Assembly (NCBI GenBank): GCA_032622095.1
Contig: CP136066.1
Coordinates: 106,413,319-106,477,318 of the forward strand
Direction of reading: 5' to 3'
DNA: 64,000 nt
Source: Siphonodentalium dalli
Taxonomy: Eukaryota > Mollusca > Scaphopoda > Gadilida > Siphonodentaliidae
The notes beneath the pieces were generated by a model. It did no database searches and was not told the DNA's origin. It saw only the letters and a list, made by a program, of their open reading frames with translations. Made by a program: the position numbers and the translations under genes. Below are positions 21,913 to 32,832 of the stretch, piece after piece (positions within the stretch are counted from its first letter, which is position 1; every line of letters begins with the position of its first letter).

Positions 21913-22302
21913 CAGGCCTCAAAATATGGTGCTGGACATTTGCAGAATGAGGTCCCCAGAGGGTGAATTTAGTGACGCTACCCCACATACATGTAGCAGG
22001 CTAGAATCACAAAATTCATCCTCTGGGGACCTCATTCTGCATGGCCTCATCTGCTATGGGAGATTTATAAAGAGCTTTAAGTTCCCAGATGGTGATATAG
22101 AGAAACTAAACTAAAAAAGAAAAAATAGTTTGTAAAGAAGTTTCTTAAGAAGTTTCTAACTAAAAATATTATTAATTTGATAATAAAGATACTTTCCAGA
22201 GAAGATGAAACCCAAGCAGTATGAGGTCCCCAGAGGGTGAATTTAGTGATGCTGGCCCAATTAATTCTCTGCGGACCTCATTCTGCAAAATCTTGTGGCC
22301 TG
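21913..22302. mobile_element. hAT-like element N1, copy 6, with a perfect 8-bp target duplication
   Basis: It begins CAGGCCTCAAAATATGGTGC and ends TCTTGTGGCCTG. ATGGTAGG occurs immediately on both sides (21905-21912 and 22303-22310). A 104-codon open frame across the left arm is a product of the fold-back and is not a gene. Confidence 0.87.
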
Positions 22303-22326
22303 ATGGTAGGTCATGTTTCAATGATA

Positions 22327-22588
22327 TTAACCCTTTCATTCAGGGAGCTGTGCTGGTGCAGCATTAAAGATCCTGTGCCAGTGAATTCTCTTATATATGC
22401 TAGTCTCCCATAGGAGCCTCACATATATAAGAGAATGCACTGGCTTACAAGGTCAAGGTAAATATTGTTAGGAAAATACGTACTCTAATATATGTGAGGC
22501 TCCCTATTGGAGACTCGCATATATAAGAGAATACATTGGCACAGCATTTTCGCAAAATTTCAGGAAGCTCCAGTCATGCAAGAGTTTT
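22327..22588. mobile_element. TTAA-type MITE family A, copy 4 (right end decayed)
   Basis: Starts TTAACCCTTTCATTCAGGGA with both hairpins present. The right end reads CCAGTCATGCAAGAGTTTTA, so the closing GGGTTAA is mutated. Confidence 0.8.
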
Positions 22589-23002
22589 ATATGCTCATGA
22601 GGCAGCATAGGGAAACAATATCTACATACACAGGCTCTGTCCATTCATTTCTTTTAGGGTGTAAAATCTCCGTCATCTGAGATCGGATTTGAATGATCTT
22701 TGGTATAGTCATGAACCACAATGAAATATTTTCACTCACACATGCATTCGTGTTGTGGAACATGAATGCAAGATGATGGTTGGTCGAAATTACATCACAT
22801 GACGTCGCGCGTAGACACCAACTTGCTTCCATTTTTGTGTAGACGCAATTTGCACCGAGTCACGAGATAAATGTTGGAAATATGCGTTTAATGCATTTTA
22901 ATTTTGTTTATTTTATTTTTTAAACTTGGCATATATCAACCAGGATATCCTGCAATTTTGTGTTCGGTCGTACTCATTTTGGTGGAGTTATTGGCTTTTT
23001 AT
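22589..23002. other. Intronic DNA with no recognised feature
   Basis: No exon, RNA gene or named repeat was recognised. The minus-strand frame at 22587-22832 has no visible domain. Confidence 0.45.
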
Positions 23003-24491
23003 GTTTACCCATACCATGTATGGTAAACATAGTGTCGTTGTCCGGATTGACCACTCGTCGTGCGTCCGTCCGTCCGTCCGTCTGTCCGTCCGTCTGTCTG
23101 TCCGTCCGTAGACACTTTACGTGTAATGCGATAACTCAAACATTTTTTACCTGATCAAAACCAAATTTTGTATATGGGGTTTTCAGCCCAAAATACAGAT
23201 CGAGTTCGAATATGGGTTTGATCCGACTTTTTTTGACAGAGTTATGGCCCTTTTTCGACTTAGAATTCACGCATTCTGCCATAACTCAAACATTTTTTAT
23301 CTGATCGGAACCAAATTTGGTATGTGAGTTTCTCGGCCCAAAATACAGATCGAGTTCGAATATGGGTTTGATCCGACTTTTTATTACGGAGTTATGGCCC
23401 TTTTTCGACTTAGAATTAATGAATTCTGCCGTAATTCAAACATTTTTTATCTGATCGGAACCAAATTTGGTATGTGAGTTTCTCGACCCAAAATACAGAT
23501 CGAGTTCGAATATGGGTTTGATCAGAGTTTTTTTTACGGAGTTATGGCCCTTTTTCGACTTAGAATTCATGAATTCTGCCATAACTCAAACATTTTTTAT
23601 CTGATTGGAACCAAATTTGGTGTATGAGTTTCTCAGACCAACATACAGATTGATTTCGAATATGGGTTTGATCGGATTTTTTTTAATGGTGTTATGGTCC
23701 TTTGACATATGATTCACACATACATGTACTTCGATAAATCAACCATTTTTCATCTGATAGGAACCAAATTTGGTATGTGAGTTTCTCAACTCAAAATACA
23801 GAACGAGTTTGAATATGGGTTAGATCCAATTTGTTATACCAGAGATATGGCCCTTTTTAAACTAAGAATTATCCAGATTATAACCCAAGTAACTTACAAT
23901 TAATGAATACCTGCTTCTCTGTGAGCAAGATAAAAGACAATATAGTTTATTGCTTTGAGAGTTATTTATAGCCCTCATATGTTAGGTCTGTATAAGAGAC
24001 ACAGTGAATTATTGGATAAATTGATTTAGCTATCTTTTTAACCACAACTTAGCCAGGTGAATTTATTTAACTAGACCAATGGAGCTCTCTAAGTCCTTGG
24101 ATGATGGGACTACATTGGATCAAACAGGGCAGAGATAGGTGATTTAACCCCTTTTACCCATTCCATGTCTTTTAACCTTTTCCATTAAATAAATAATTAT
24201 ATTATTTTGATATCTCACATGACAATTTGCAACAACATGAATAGAACTGCTCACACTATGATAGTGGTGACAGGCTCTAGAGTTTAGATGTTATATTAAC
24301 CCTTCTATATTGACTCATACATTCCAATAATTTGTGTTATTACTGGTTATTATGTACATTTGTCATATACTACTTTAGATCATAACAGTATACTCTATAA
24401 TTCAACATTAAAAGATTATGATTCTGATCTTAACAATTTACTATCGCCAAGGGATGGGTTAAACATCTGCCGATCGTGATCGGCCTCTCGT
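23003..24491 (-). mobile_element. Pearl/Helitron-like non-autonomous element, long copy with about five core units
   Basis: It has the same order as the copy at 9162-10346: the terminal palindrome GTTTACC..GGTAAAC (23003-23029), a GTCCGTCCGTCTGTCC tract, then core units of ~150 bp starting near 23125, 23279, 23429, 23579 and 23730. Each unit carries AACTCAAACATTTTTTATCT, GGAACCAAATTTGG, ATACAGATCGAGTTCGAATA and GAGTTATGGCCC. The ~480-bp tail ends in GATCGGCCTCTCGT. Copy-number differences between the two elements show core-unit expansion. The RPSVRLSVRLSV-like frame at 22926-23111 is translated microsatellite. Confidence 0.7.
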
Positions 24492-24814
24492 TTCGATATT
24501 GAATCATACATCCTGGGATACATCTTTTGTCCGAGTCTGTATTCTGTCACCTTCAAACCTGCCACCTTCATTGGGGGACAGTTTGGTCATCGACCTTTTA
24601 TTTAGAGTGGTTTGTTCTTGAATGATTTGGGATTCATATTTATTTGACTGCGGCCAGTCAAAAAAGGGGCTTACACAGGGCATGGGATAATAGGGATTTT
24701 CTCCAAAGATTCCATTAAAATTCTTCTTTCACAAAAAAGCCTATTCCAGCTGATTCCAGAGGTTGGAAGTGTAATTAAGATTTGTTACTTTAATAGGTTG
24801 TTGTGTGGACACAG

Positions 24815-25230
24815 GTTCTATGGGGGGATGAGTATATTGGAATCAGCTTGTCCATCTGTCTGTCCATGGACGCAATTTTGTCCTAGCTTTGTTCCTACAT
24901 TTTTCAGTCAATTTTTTTAAAACTCGGCATAGATATTTAGTACCTTCGGAACAGGGTAACTATTTTAAATGGAGTTTAATAGCCCCATTATTTTACTTAG
25001 AAATTTTTCGCAACATGCATAATGTTGTCCGAGTTTGTATTCCTACATTTTCCAGTATATATTTTTTTTAACTTGGCACAGATATTTAGTACCATGGGAA
25101 CCTGTGCACCTGTGATTATGAGGTACATCCTACATTTTCTGGTGGAGTTTTCTCTCTTTTCGACTTAGAAATTGTTCACAACATGCATAGTTTTGTACGA
25201 GCTTTATTCCTTGGGTTTTTAGCGCAACTT
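24815..25230. repeat. Helitron/Pearl-like repeat, divergent subfamily
   Basis: Three units carry AATTTTGTCC(G/T)AG, TTCCTACATTTTTC, TTGGCA(C/T)AGATATTTAG and GTACCATGGGAACC. The same phrases recur at 46500-47110, where the terminal GTATACTGGAGTCAGCTTGT matches AGTATATTGGAATCAGCTTG here. Confidence 0.65.
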
Positions 25231-25640
25231 ACTTTGTAAAGTTTGGGCTATTGCCGTGGGTTGGCATCGTCATCCATCCGTGCGTCTGTCAACAATTTCC
25301 TTTGGCTTACCCTACAGTCCGCATCCCTCATTCGATCATCACCAAACTTCATATGGATCTTCGGGGTGACCCTGGATGGGAGCCATTGAATTTTTCCGAA
25401 ATTTGTCAAAAAAGATGGCCTTCAAATTTGAATCCATCGGCAGAACCTGCAGCCCGCATTTATTGGAGAAATGTTTTGAAAATTTACAGTCATCTTTAGG
25501 ATCAGCGATTAGCGATTTAGCGATTTTCAATGAAAAACATGGCCACTGGCAGCCATCTTGAATTTTACTCTTTGCATGCCTAAATCCTTTAACACACCCC
25601 AAGTTGAGTTATAGTGTCATTGATACTTTCATTTTTATTT
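25231..25640. repeat. Isolated satellite-monomer-like unit
   Basis: CATCCATCCGTGCGTCTGTC is followed by ATGGATCTTCGGGGTGACC, AACATGGCCACTGGCAGCCA and TTTTACTCTTTGCATGCCTA, closing with AAGTTGAGTTATAGTGTCAT. This ties the 1-2890 satellite monomer to a dispersed element that has a CCATCCGTCC end. Confidence 0.65.
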
Positions 25641-25649
25641 TAAACAAAT

Positions 25650-26037
25650 ATGTTAATATGGCTACACTTAAGGTAGTCCAAATGCACTTCAGGGGTATTA
25701 TTAGTCCCATTGTGACAGTCCCACCTCTAGTTGTAGTTGCACTCCTGGAACTTGGAATCTTGATGTCAAATGTTCACTTCTGTTAGGCTACATACAGTAA
25801 TGCTCTTAATAATCAACTCCTTAACCACAGCAGAATTATGGGTAACTTTTCAGGATTTAGTCGGAAATATGGCTTGTTGCCATTCATAGGAAAGCTCTCA
25901 GTGAGTCGATTATTTAGATCATTACTGTATGTTAATATGGCTACACTTTATTAGGTAGTCCAAATGCACTGCAGGGGTATTATTAGTCCCATTGTGACAG
26001 TCCCACCTCTAGTTATAGTTGCACTCCTGTTCGCTGC
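25650..26037. repeat. Direct duplication of ~110-140 bp flanking a palindromic MITE
   Basis: GTTAATATGGCTACACTT, GGTAGTCCAAATGCACT and GTCCCATTGTGACAGTCCCA occur at about 25651-25752 and again at about 25930-26033 in the same order, about 280 bp apart. The MITE at 25795-25927 lies between. The second copy is slightly more diverged. Confidence 0.75.
25795..25927. mobile_element. TA-flanked palindromic MITE, copy 5 (right arm largely deleted)
   Basis: Complete left arm to GGAAAGCTCTCAGTGAG, then only GTCGATTATTTAGATCATTA and CTG before TA. Confidence 0.8.
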
Positions 26038-26264
26038 TGGCTACATGGATAGGTTTAAATTACCATAAACATAGAACTGGTGGTCAGCCAGCATAGAATC
26101 TGGTATTGTGTTGTCTGATATAACCTCGTTGTAAGTAACAATCAAATTGAGTGTGTTATTCATGTGTTATTTTAAAGCCACACATTATAATTTCTAAAGT
26201 TTTGGTATTAGAAAATACGTCTTTGAAGTGAAGAAGAAATATGAAATGTCCTTGTTAATAGATA

Positions 26265-26381
26265 CAGTAATGCCCATGAGAGCTTTCCGATGAATGGCAA
26301 CAAGTCATATTCCGACTAAATCCTGAAAAATTACCCACAATTCTGCTGTGGTTAAGGAGTCGATTATTTAGGTCATTACTG
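26265..26381. mobile_element. TA-flanked palindromic MITE, copy 6 (left arm largely deleted)
   Basis: CAGTAATGCCCATGAGAGCT joins the left tip directly to the centre. The right arm is complete to GGTCATTACTG and TA. Confidence 0.8.
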
Positions 26382-26389
26382 TACCGCCT

Positions 26390-27382
26390 TCTATAGCTCT
26401 GAGACACAGTCATATGATTTATTTGACTAACTTGATGATTTTTTTTGCCAGCAAATTAAATGTATTCCTGGCTTAAATGGTAGATTTCGGTTGAAAAATC
26501 AAACAACCTTCTTGAAAGCTGAAGAATTTTGTGGGATTTATGAAGGATTTTGAAGCAAATTTAATGTTGTTGTCAGATTCATATTATCAGATTGTCTGAT
26601 TTTAAGACTTTGTTAAGATCTGTTTTAACTTGATGGACTTGTTTCACTGCAGAACACATCTACTAATCAAAACATTATGTTTACACTGGTATATGCATAC
26701 ACACTGTGTCACTTGAATATTAAGTGTTTGATTGGTTGAAATTATGTCATGTGATTGCTTCCATATTATATGGAGCTAACTTGCAGCAGGTTGAAATGGA
26801 GGAAATTTCAATCAAAATTGATTCTGATTATTATTTTAATCTGCCAGTTGAGTGTAAATGTAAATAATGTCCTTTGATTTTCATGGCGTATAGACACAAG
26901 TTGTTCTGATATTTGTTTGTTTCACTTTCCAATCCAAAATGTCAGAAAAACTTTCATCTATTCCCCATGGAACCAAACAAAACCAACATAATTTCTTAAT
27001 TGTCATTTTACTGGTTCGTGTGGCTTTTGGGTTCATTTGTCTCCTGATATCAGTCTTTAAATTCAAGTGAAAAAGGTGAACCATAAAATTTCTTAGGCTA
27101 TGGTTAACCACATTTTAATACTAGGATGTGAACCAATTCTTGAGTTCAGAACAATTTTCCTTTAATTATCTTCATCCAGCTATGATTGTCACTAACAAAT
27201 ATAAAAAAACAAGTGATTTCTCTTTATGAATAATAGGTTCAGTCAACATATATGCACCAGATTGGTTGGTTTGAACATCAGGCAATCTCATGAATCAGCT
27301 GACCATTGGTAGCTACTTGTAGATCCGAGTTTGAAGTATGCCATTTTAACCTCCCCTATAACTGGCTGGTGATGATGAAAGA
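26390..27382. other. Intronic DNA with no recognised feature
   Basis: AT-rich sequence. The minus-strand 76-codon frame at 26881-27111 has no recognisable domain and no flanking splice signals that I can defend. Confidence 0.45.
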
Positions 27383-27390
27383 ATCCTATT

Positions 27391-27644
27391 CAAGCCTTGA
27401 AATAGTGTGTCTGTCATTTGCAGAATGAGGTCTCCAGAGGGTGAATTTAGTGATGCTACCCCGCATAGCGGGCTAGCATCACCAAATTCACACTCTGGGG
27501 ACATCATTCTGCTTACAACTCAGCAGAATGAGGTTCCCAGAGGGTGAATTTGGTGATGCTAACCCGATATGCGGGGTAGCATCACTAAATTCACCATCTG
27601 GGGACCTCATTCTGCAAATGACAGGCACACTATTTCAAGGCTTG
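27391..27644. mobile_element. hAT-like element N1, copy 7, with a perfect 8-bp target duplication
   Basis: Compact copy in which the two fold-back arms are nearly adjacent. Ends CAAGCCTTGAAATAGTGTG and CACACTATTTCAAGGCTTG are perfect complements. ATCCTATT flanks both sides (27383-27390 and 27645-27652). It appears to be one of the youngest copies. Confidence 0.92.
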
Positions 27645-27874
27645 ATCCTATTCTCACAATGTGCTGTGAACATTTACTAACCACCAATGTGAGGGATAAA
27701 CACGTTATTTAACTCACTGTTTGTGCTTTGTTACACATGGATTTTGTTGCTATAGCAACCCGCAGCTGTTTAGTTTACTAATTTAGGTACCAGTAGACTA
27801 GTTGTTTGCACTTCTCTCCCATCAGATTGAGAAACCACCAACCCTGGTCAACCCATGGTTCGGCTCAGTCTCTT

Positions 27875-28142
27875 TTAATCCTTTCATGACGGGAGCTGTG
27901 TTGGTGCAGCATTAAAGATCCTGTGCCAGTGCATTCTCTTATATATGCGAGTCGCCCATAGGGAGCCTTGCATATATATTTAAAGAGAATACACTGGCTT
28001 ACAAGGTCAGGGTAAATATTATGAGGCCAATGTATAATCTTATATATGCGAGGCTCCGTATGGGAGACTCGCATATATAAGTCGATGCATTGGCACAGGG
28101 TTTTCGCAAACTTTTAGGAAGCTCCAGTCATAGAAGGGTTAA
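27875..28142. mobile_element. TTAA-type MITE family A, copy 5 (complete)
   Basis: Opens TTAATCCTTTCATGACGGGA and closes CATAGAAGGGTTAA with both hairpins present. The first hairpin contains an extra TATATTTAA stretch near 27975. Confidence 0.85.
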
Positions 28143-28430
28143 AAGCCGTTGATAAATTTATTAGATTTACTTCTCTAGAAATGTGATTCAGATGTCATTT
28201 CTGTGTTGACAGGATTCTCTTCATGCCAATGGTTATGTCTCGGACCGGGCACATGTCTCGGACCGAGCACTATTTCATTGGTTGTGCTGCAACAGCTCAT
28301 TGCAAGGTGGAATCCAGTCTCCCGTCATTGACAATTTTCCCATGCATCTATAGCAAAACACAACAAATTTTATAATACAGAATACAGGCAAAATATTCTT
28401 AGATAATTATATTCATCGCCATCATCTTGG

Positions 28431-28565
28431 CTTGTTGCCATTCATCTGAAAGCTCTCACTGAGGGCTTTCCAATGAATGGCAACAAGCCATATTTCCGAC
28501 TAAATCCTGAAAAGTTACCCATAATTATGCTGTGGTTAAGGAGTCGATTATTTAGAGAATTACTG
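28431..28565. mobile_element. TA-flanked palindromic MITE, copy 7 (left tip lost)
   Basis: Begins inside the left arm at CTTGGCTTGTTGCCATTCAT and keeps the full right arm to GAATTACTG and TA. Confidence 0.8.
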
Positions 28566-28569
28566 TATA

Positions 28570-29350
28570 CGAATGACATCTCCTAATTAAACTGATCATT
28601 TCTGATGCTTCCTGAAGAACTATTCCATGGCATTTCCTGATCTTCATGACGATGCTTTTATTTAAAATTCCGGTTTCATTGTCGAGGTCAACATCATTTA
28701 CATTGTGTGATGTCAATGTCGTTCCATTACAGCATGTGTGTGTAATGGTTTGAAAATGATGATGCGGGTTGAGATGGCGAAACATCGTGTTTTTCAGTAA
28801 CTGGAATGTAAAAACATTTGTGCCCTATTGGAGCTTGAATAATCAACTAAATCTGTAATTGTTATGCAATATATATTCAAGTCTGATGTAATACCAGTAT
28901 TGTATTACATTTCATAATAGTCATGAACCCCAATTATTAAGAAGAAAAAAATTCTCTTTATACATTAAAATATGTTTAAAGCAAAAAAGTAACTTTAATT
29001 TATAGAATCATCACACAATATTTCATATTCATAACACACATGCCATGAAGCTGATCTTGAGTGGCTATTTTAACAGAATCATACATGTATTATGGCTCAG
29101 ATATATATAGATCACTTTGGTTTATCTACGAACCATAAATATAATTTCTCAAATTTCTCTTTTGACTAGCTATAAGATTTATTTACCAATTAGTTTAGAA
29201 ATTTATTTTAGATTAGTATATATCCTGTTTGTGTACGATACTCATTATGGCTCAAAACCATGCCTACCCATTTTAGACTAATGTTTTGGTCTCCGATTGA
29301 AAAGAACATGCACAAATCTTTGAAATGGAACTTACCACTGGAAAATATCT
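28570..29350. other. Intronic DNA with no recognised feature
   Basis: AT-rich, without recognised repeats, RNA genes or PRKD-like coding stretches. Confidence 0.45.
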
Positions 29351-29351
29351 G

Positions 29352-29622
29352 TTAAACCTTTCTATACTAAATACTCACTCGTTCATGAGTAGTTCCCTTA
29401 GGAAATGTTCAGACAATAAGTTCAACAAACGATCGTCGTTTGTTGAACTTATCCGAACATTTTTCAACTAATGAATATGAATTATTTTGCACTTGTATTA
29501 TCTTTTCACCTGTCTGTCATTAGCTTTTATTACTTGAACACCACTCCAAATGAATAATAGACCATTCCAATGTATACCTTTATAACTAGATGGAAGAATC
29601 CATTCAGAAAAGAAAGGGTTAA
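29352..29622. mobile_element. TTAA-type MITE family B, copy 4 (complete)
   Basis: TTAAACCTTTCTATACTAAA opens it, the inner hairpin is centred on AACGATCGTCGTT, and AGAAAAGAAAGGGTTAA closes it. Confidence 0.85.
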
Positions 29623-29795
29623 AAGATTTTTCAAAGTTTGTTCTCTTGACATAATCTACTATTTATCTTGTTTCCATTAAAATATCTGGATATTCCAATC
29701 CATTTTGTTTTTCATACAATTGATGTTCTCTCTTTTCATGTACAAATTGTGTTCTAATTTTTGTGACTGGAGATTGGTAGGATATACCAGTTATT

Positions 29796-30137
29796 CAAGC
29801 CTGAATTTAGTATGCCTGTCATTTGCAGAATGAGGTCCCCAGAGGGTGAATTTAGTGATGCAATCTCACATAGCGGGCTAGCATCACTAAACTAACCCTC
29901 TGGGGACCTCATTCTGCTTAGGCCTCATCTTCAAGGTTACCAATTGGTGTACATCACAATATGCACCATTCGGGAACTTAAATCAGACTCTGTCTCCCAC
30001 AGCAGATGAGGCCATGCAGAATGAGGTCCCCAGGGGGTGAATGTGGTGATGCTAGCCCTCAATGCGGGATAGCGTCACTAAATTCACGCTCTGGGGACCT
30101 CATTCTGCAAATGACAGGCACACTAAAGTCAGACTTG
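29796..30137. mobile_element. hAT-like element N1, copy 8
   Basis: Begins CAAGCCTGAATTTAG and ends CTAAAGTCAGACTTG. The flanks CAGTTATT (29788-29795) and CAGCTATT (30138-30145) differ at one base, consistent with an aged 8-bp target duplication. Confidence 0.85.
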
Positions 30138-30234
30138 CAGCTATTCTCAGTGGTTTCTCAAACAATGTATTGTTTTATCTCTGGCTGGATGTCAGTAACA
30201 TATATTAGATATTCCTTCCGTTTGTATTTTTGTA

Positions 30235-30375
30235 ATATGGCTTGTTGCCATTCATCGGAAAGCTCTCAATGAGAGCTTTCCAATGAATGGCAACAAGCCA
30301 TATTTCCGACTAAATCCTGTAAAGTTAACCATAATTTTGCTGTGGCTAAGGAGTCGATTATTTAGGGCATTACTG
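30235..30375. mobile_element. TA-flanked palindromic MITE, copy 8, just upstream of a PRKD exon
   Basis: The left tip is lost; it begins near ATATGGCTTGTTGCCATTC and ends GGGCATTACTG before TA. It ends only 54 bp before the exon starting at 30430, so it forms part of the intron's 3' end. Confidence 0.82.
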
Positions 30376-30429
30376 TACCAGATATTCATTTGTGCTTTCT
30401 TATATAATGTTCCATCTTTTTTTCTACAG

Positions 30430-30502
30430 GATGTTAGTAAGATATACCAGATATTTCCTGATGAAGTGCTTGGATCAGGACAGTTCGGGATCGTCTATGG
30501 AG
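30430..30502 (+). CDS. PRKD: PRKD exon: start of kinase domain with glycine-rich loop
   Basis: The 73-bp exon follows TTTTTTCTACAG and ends before GTCAGT. It reads [20 protein letters not shown] and continues [17 protein letters not shown] is the nucleotide-binding glycine loop (GxGxFGxV) in the exact form seen in protein kinase D. The preceding [10 protein letters not shown] strand is also family-typical. It begins in phase 0 and ends after the first base of a Gly codon, which the next exon completes with GA. The downstream intron is only 491 bp. I regard the family assignment as firm; PKD paralogue number cannot be decided from this domain. Confidence 0.96.
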
Positions 30503-30538
30503 GTCAGTGAAGATCTTTAATCAATTCTTATGTCTTGC

Positions 30539-30680
30539 TTAACCCTTCCATGGCTGAAGCTTCCTGAAATTTTGCGAAAAGTCTGGGAGCCTCACATATA
30601 TAAGAGAATACATTGACCTAACAATATTTACCTTGATCTTGTAAGCCAGTGAATTCTTTTATATATGAGAGGCTCCCTGA
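30539..30680. mobile_element. TTAA-type MITE family A, copy 6 (right half lost)
   Basis: TTAACCCTTCCATGGCTGAA opens it. After the second hairpin's start (TATATGAGAGGCTCCCTGAA) it is cut by the truncated TTAAAGG element, which implies a recombination or insertion breakpoint at about 30680. Confidence 0.75.
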
Positions 30681-30943
30681 AAGATAGAGTTATTCCCCTT
30701 CCATTGAAAATACATCTTTAGTTTCAATTCGGTTCCATTCTGGAATCCAAAATGGGGGGAATCTTTCTCTGATTTCAGCTGTTTTCTATTTCTCTATGGG
30801 CATCTTCTGAGACACAGATGTTTCAAATGGTGATGAATTATAGTATTTTAATCATATTTTATGGCATATATTGTTATTAAAACCGTATATCAAGTCACTA
30901 TAAAAAAAATAACCAGTGACTCGAAAATTAAGTGGGCCTTTAA
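30681..30943. mobile_element. TTAAAGGCCCACTT element, second copy (5' truncated)
   Basis: It matches the right part of 12884-13356 from AGATAGAGTTATTCCCCTTC-like sequence onward, including CTCTGATTTCAGCTGTTTTC, and ends AAAATTAAGTGGGCCTTTAA. It lies 50 bp before the next PRKD exon. Confidence 0.78.
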
Positions 30944-30993
30944 ATTGGGAAGTAATTGAGAACATTTATATGTCATAATTTCTTTTTTTTCAG

Positions 30994-31100
30994 GAAAACA
31001 CAGGGAAAGTAACAGGGATGTTGCTATTAAAGTTATAGATAAACTTAGGTTCTCAACAAATGATAAAGCTCGACTGATGAATGAAGTAGAAATCCTTCAG
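30994..31100 (+). CDS. PRKD: PRKD exon: VAIK lysine and helix C
   Basis: The 107-bp exon follows a strong acceptor (TTTCTTTTTTTTCAG) and ends at CAG|GTAAGA. With the carried-over G it reads [20 protein letters not shown], then [24 protein letters not shown] contains the lysine that binds ATP phosphates. NEVEILQ contains the helix-C glutamate that pairs with it. KHR after the glycine loop and VIDKLRF are PKD-typical. It ends in phase 0. The next intron is 802 bp and contains a family A transposon fragment. Confidence 0.96.
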
Positions 31101-31179
31101 GTAAGACTGAATAAATTATTAACTTTTCGTTCTATGCATTCAATGACATTTAAGGCCCTCGTAGATCTTTTTATTGAGT

Positions 31180-31398
31180 TTAACCCTTCAATGACTGGAG
31201 CATCCTGTAATTTTGCTAAAACCCTGTGCCAATTTATTCTCTTATATATGCGAGTCTCCCATAAGGAGCCTCGCATATATAAGAGAATACATTGGCCTAA
31301 AAATATTTACCTTGACTTTGTAAGCCAGTGGATTTTCTTATATATGCAAGGCTTCCTGCATGCGACTCGCATTTAAAAGAGAATGCACTGGCACAGGA
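31180..31398. mobile_element. TTAA-type MITE family A, copy 7 (right end lost)
   Basis: TTAACCCTTCAATGACTGGA opens it. Both hairpins are present but decayed (ATTTAAAAGAGAATG). It stops after GCACTGGCACAGGA. The 99-codon frame at 31077-31376 runs from the PRKD exon through the intron into this transposon and is not an independent gene. Confidence 0.78.
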
Positions 31399-31399
31399 A

Positions 31400-31902
31400 C
31401 AAGCCGAGACACAAAATGTTCACTCGCAAGGTAGTCCAATTTTAAACTGAAATGAATTATCTCAAAGCAATTCAGTTGGATCGATCAGGGCTTGTCCCAG
31501 ACACAAGCAGCATTTGCAGTCAACCAATCAGCGACCGATTTGAATTGTAAATTACATCAAGCCACCTAACACTGTGCATATGGTGCTTTATAATGAAGCA
31601 GCACATCAAAGGCCGTATATAAACTACACGAGTGCGTGTCAAACTTGCTTGATTTATGCCCATGCCCAATAATTTAATTTAGCTGCAGTCATGAATGTAG
31701 TAAATATGTGGGCCTTTCATATACTGTTCAGTTAAAACTTGGATTACCTGCTTTGATCTTATAATTAAGATCCGATACCGAGTACCGTACCGTTACCGAG
31801 GTAAATCAACGAAAATTTACCGGTACTGAGATTGAAATTTAAATACTGATCAGTTCTAATAATGGCTTAACACTATATTTTTCACTTTCTTTTATACACC
31901 AG
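31400..31902. other. Intron remainder with no recognised feature
   Basis: Contains a short ACCG-rich stretch at about 31774-31835 (CCGATACCGAGTACCGTACC), possibly a transposon remnant. Nothing else was identified. Confidence 0.45.
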
Positions 31903-31959
31903 AATATTCATCACCCTGGGGTTGTTAATCTGGACATGATGTTCGAGACGCCGGAAAGA
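31903..31959 (+). CDS. PRKD: PRKD exon: HHPGVVNL segment of the N-lobe
   Basis: This 57-bp exon (19 codons) lies between TTTTATACACCAG and GTAAGT. It reads [27 protein letters not shown] followed by a short strand and FETPER is the beta-4/beta-5 region of PKD, where the sequence leads into the hinge. Both boundaries are phase 0, so the exon could be skipped without a frameshift, although the N-lobe fold would be lost. Family fit is strong. Confidence 0.96.
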
Positions 31960-32044
31960 GTAAGTTTAAAAATAAAAAATATTTTCACTGCTTTTATATC
32001 AACACAGTGAAGATGTATTCTGGACTTCTAGATTGTTTTCAGGA

Positions 32045-32277
32045 TTAAACCCTATCTATACTGAATGGATTCTCCCATTCAGCTATAAATGTAAATATTG
32101 GAATGTTCTATTATTCATTTGGAGGGGTGTTCAGGTAATAAAAGAGACGACGGACAGAAAATATGATCATACAAGAGCAAAATTATTCATACCCATTGGT
32201 GGGAAATGTTCAGATAATATTAAAGTTCAACAAATTACCTGATTATTTGTTGAACTTATTATCTGAATATTTCTTAA
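32045..32277. mobile_element. TTAA-type MITE family B, copy 5 (inverse orientation)
   Basis: TTAAACCCTATCTATACTGA opens it, with AATGGATTCTCCCATTCAGC next. The inner hairpin is centred on AAATTACCTGATTATTTG, and it closes at TTCTTAA, shortly after that hairpin. Confidence 0.75.
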
Positions 32278-32672
32278 AGGTACTCAATCCGATCAGATGC
32301 TCCTAAATTACTCTTTCTTTGGCTTCGGAGGTTGAAGTTGAGGCATGACGAATGTCACTTTAATGGTTTAGTTAATAGTTAAAGTGATGTGAAACACTCT
32401 CCTGGGGTGCACACCTAATAAACTTTTGTATAAAAATTACCAGCACACAACGTCTTTCTGCTATAACTCTTGTTAGAAAAATCATTCTTTCTGTTTATCG
32501 GCGATTTGTTTACATTTTTGCGTAGTTCAGATGCCACGTTTTACAAAATTGTACATCCATTGTTGTTCAATTTTTCATTAATAATAATTTAATGATACAT
32601 TGTTCAAATGGGTGTAGTGGCTGAGTCATAAAATATCAGTTTGAAGTAGTGAATCAAGTACATAATATGTCT

Positions 32673-32832
32673 TTAACCCTTTCAGTGCCAAGTCCGATTT
32701 TTGTATCAAACCATATTTCCTTGATCATTTTTCAAATTTATTGATTATAATAATGTGATACATTGATGGAAAGAGCTCTAAGAGCTCTTTCCATCAATGT
32801 ATCACATTATTATAATCAATAAATTTGAAAAA
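32673..32832. mobile_element. TTAA-type MITE family C, copy 2, forming a hairpin next to a PRKD exon
   Basis: TTAACCCTTTCAGTGCCAAG opens it. The right end is truncated after the second arm. The arms at about 32728-32779 and 32782-32832 are near-perfect complements of ~52 bp. The second arm ends 23 bp before the exon at 32856. Confidence 0.85.

Noticed and set aside
22926-23154. Frames rich in RPSVRLSV-type repeats
   Set aside because: They translate the TCCGTCC microsatellite of a Pearl/Helitron-like element.
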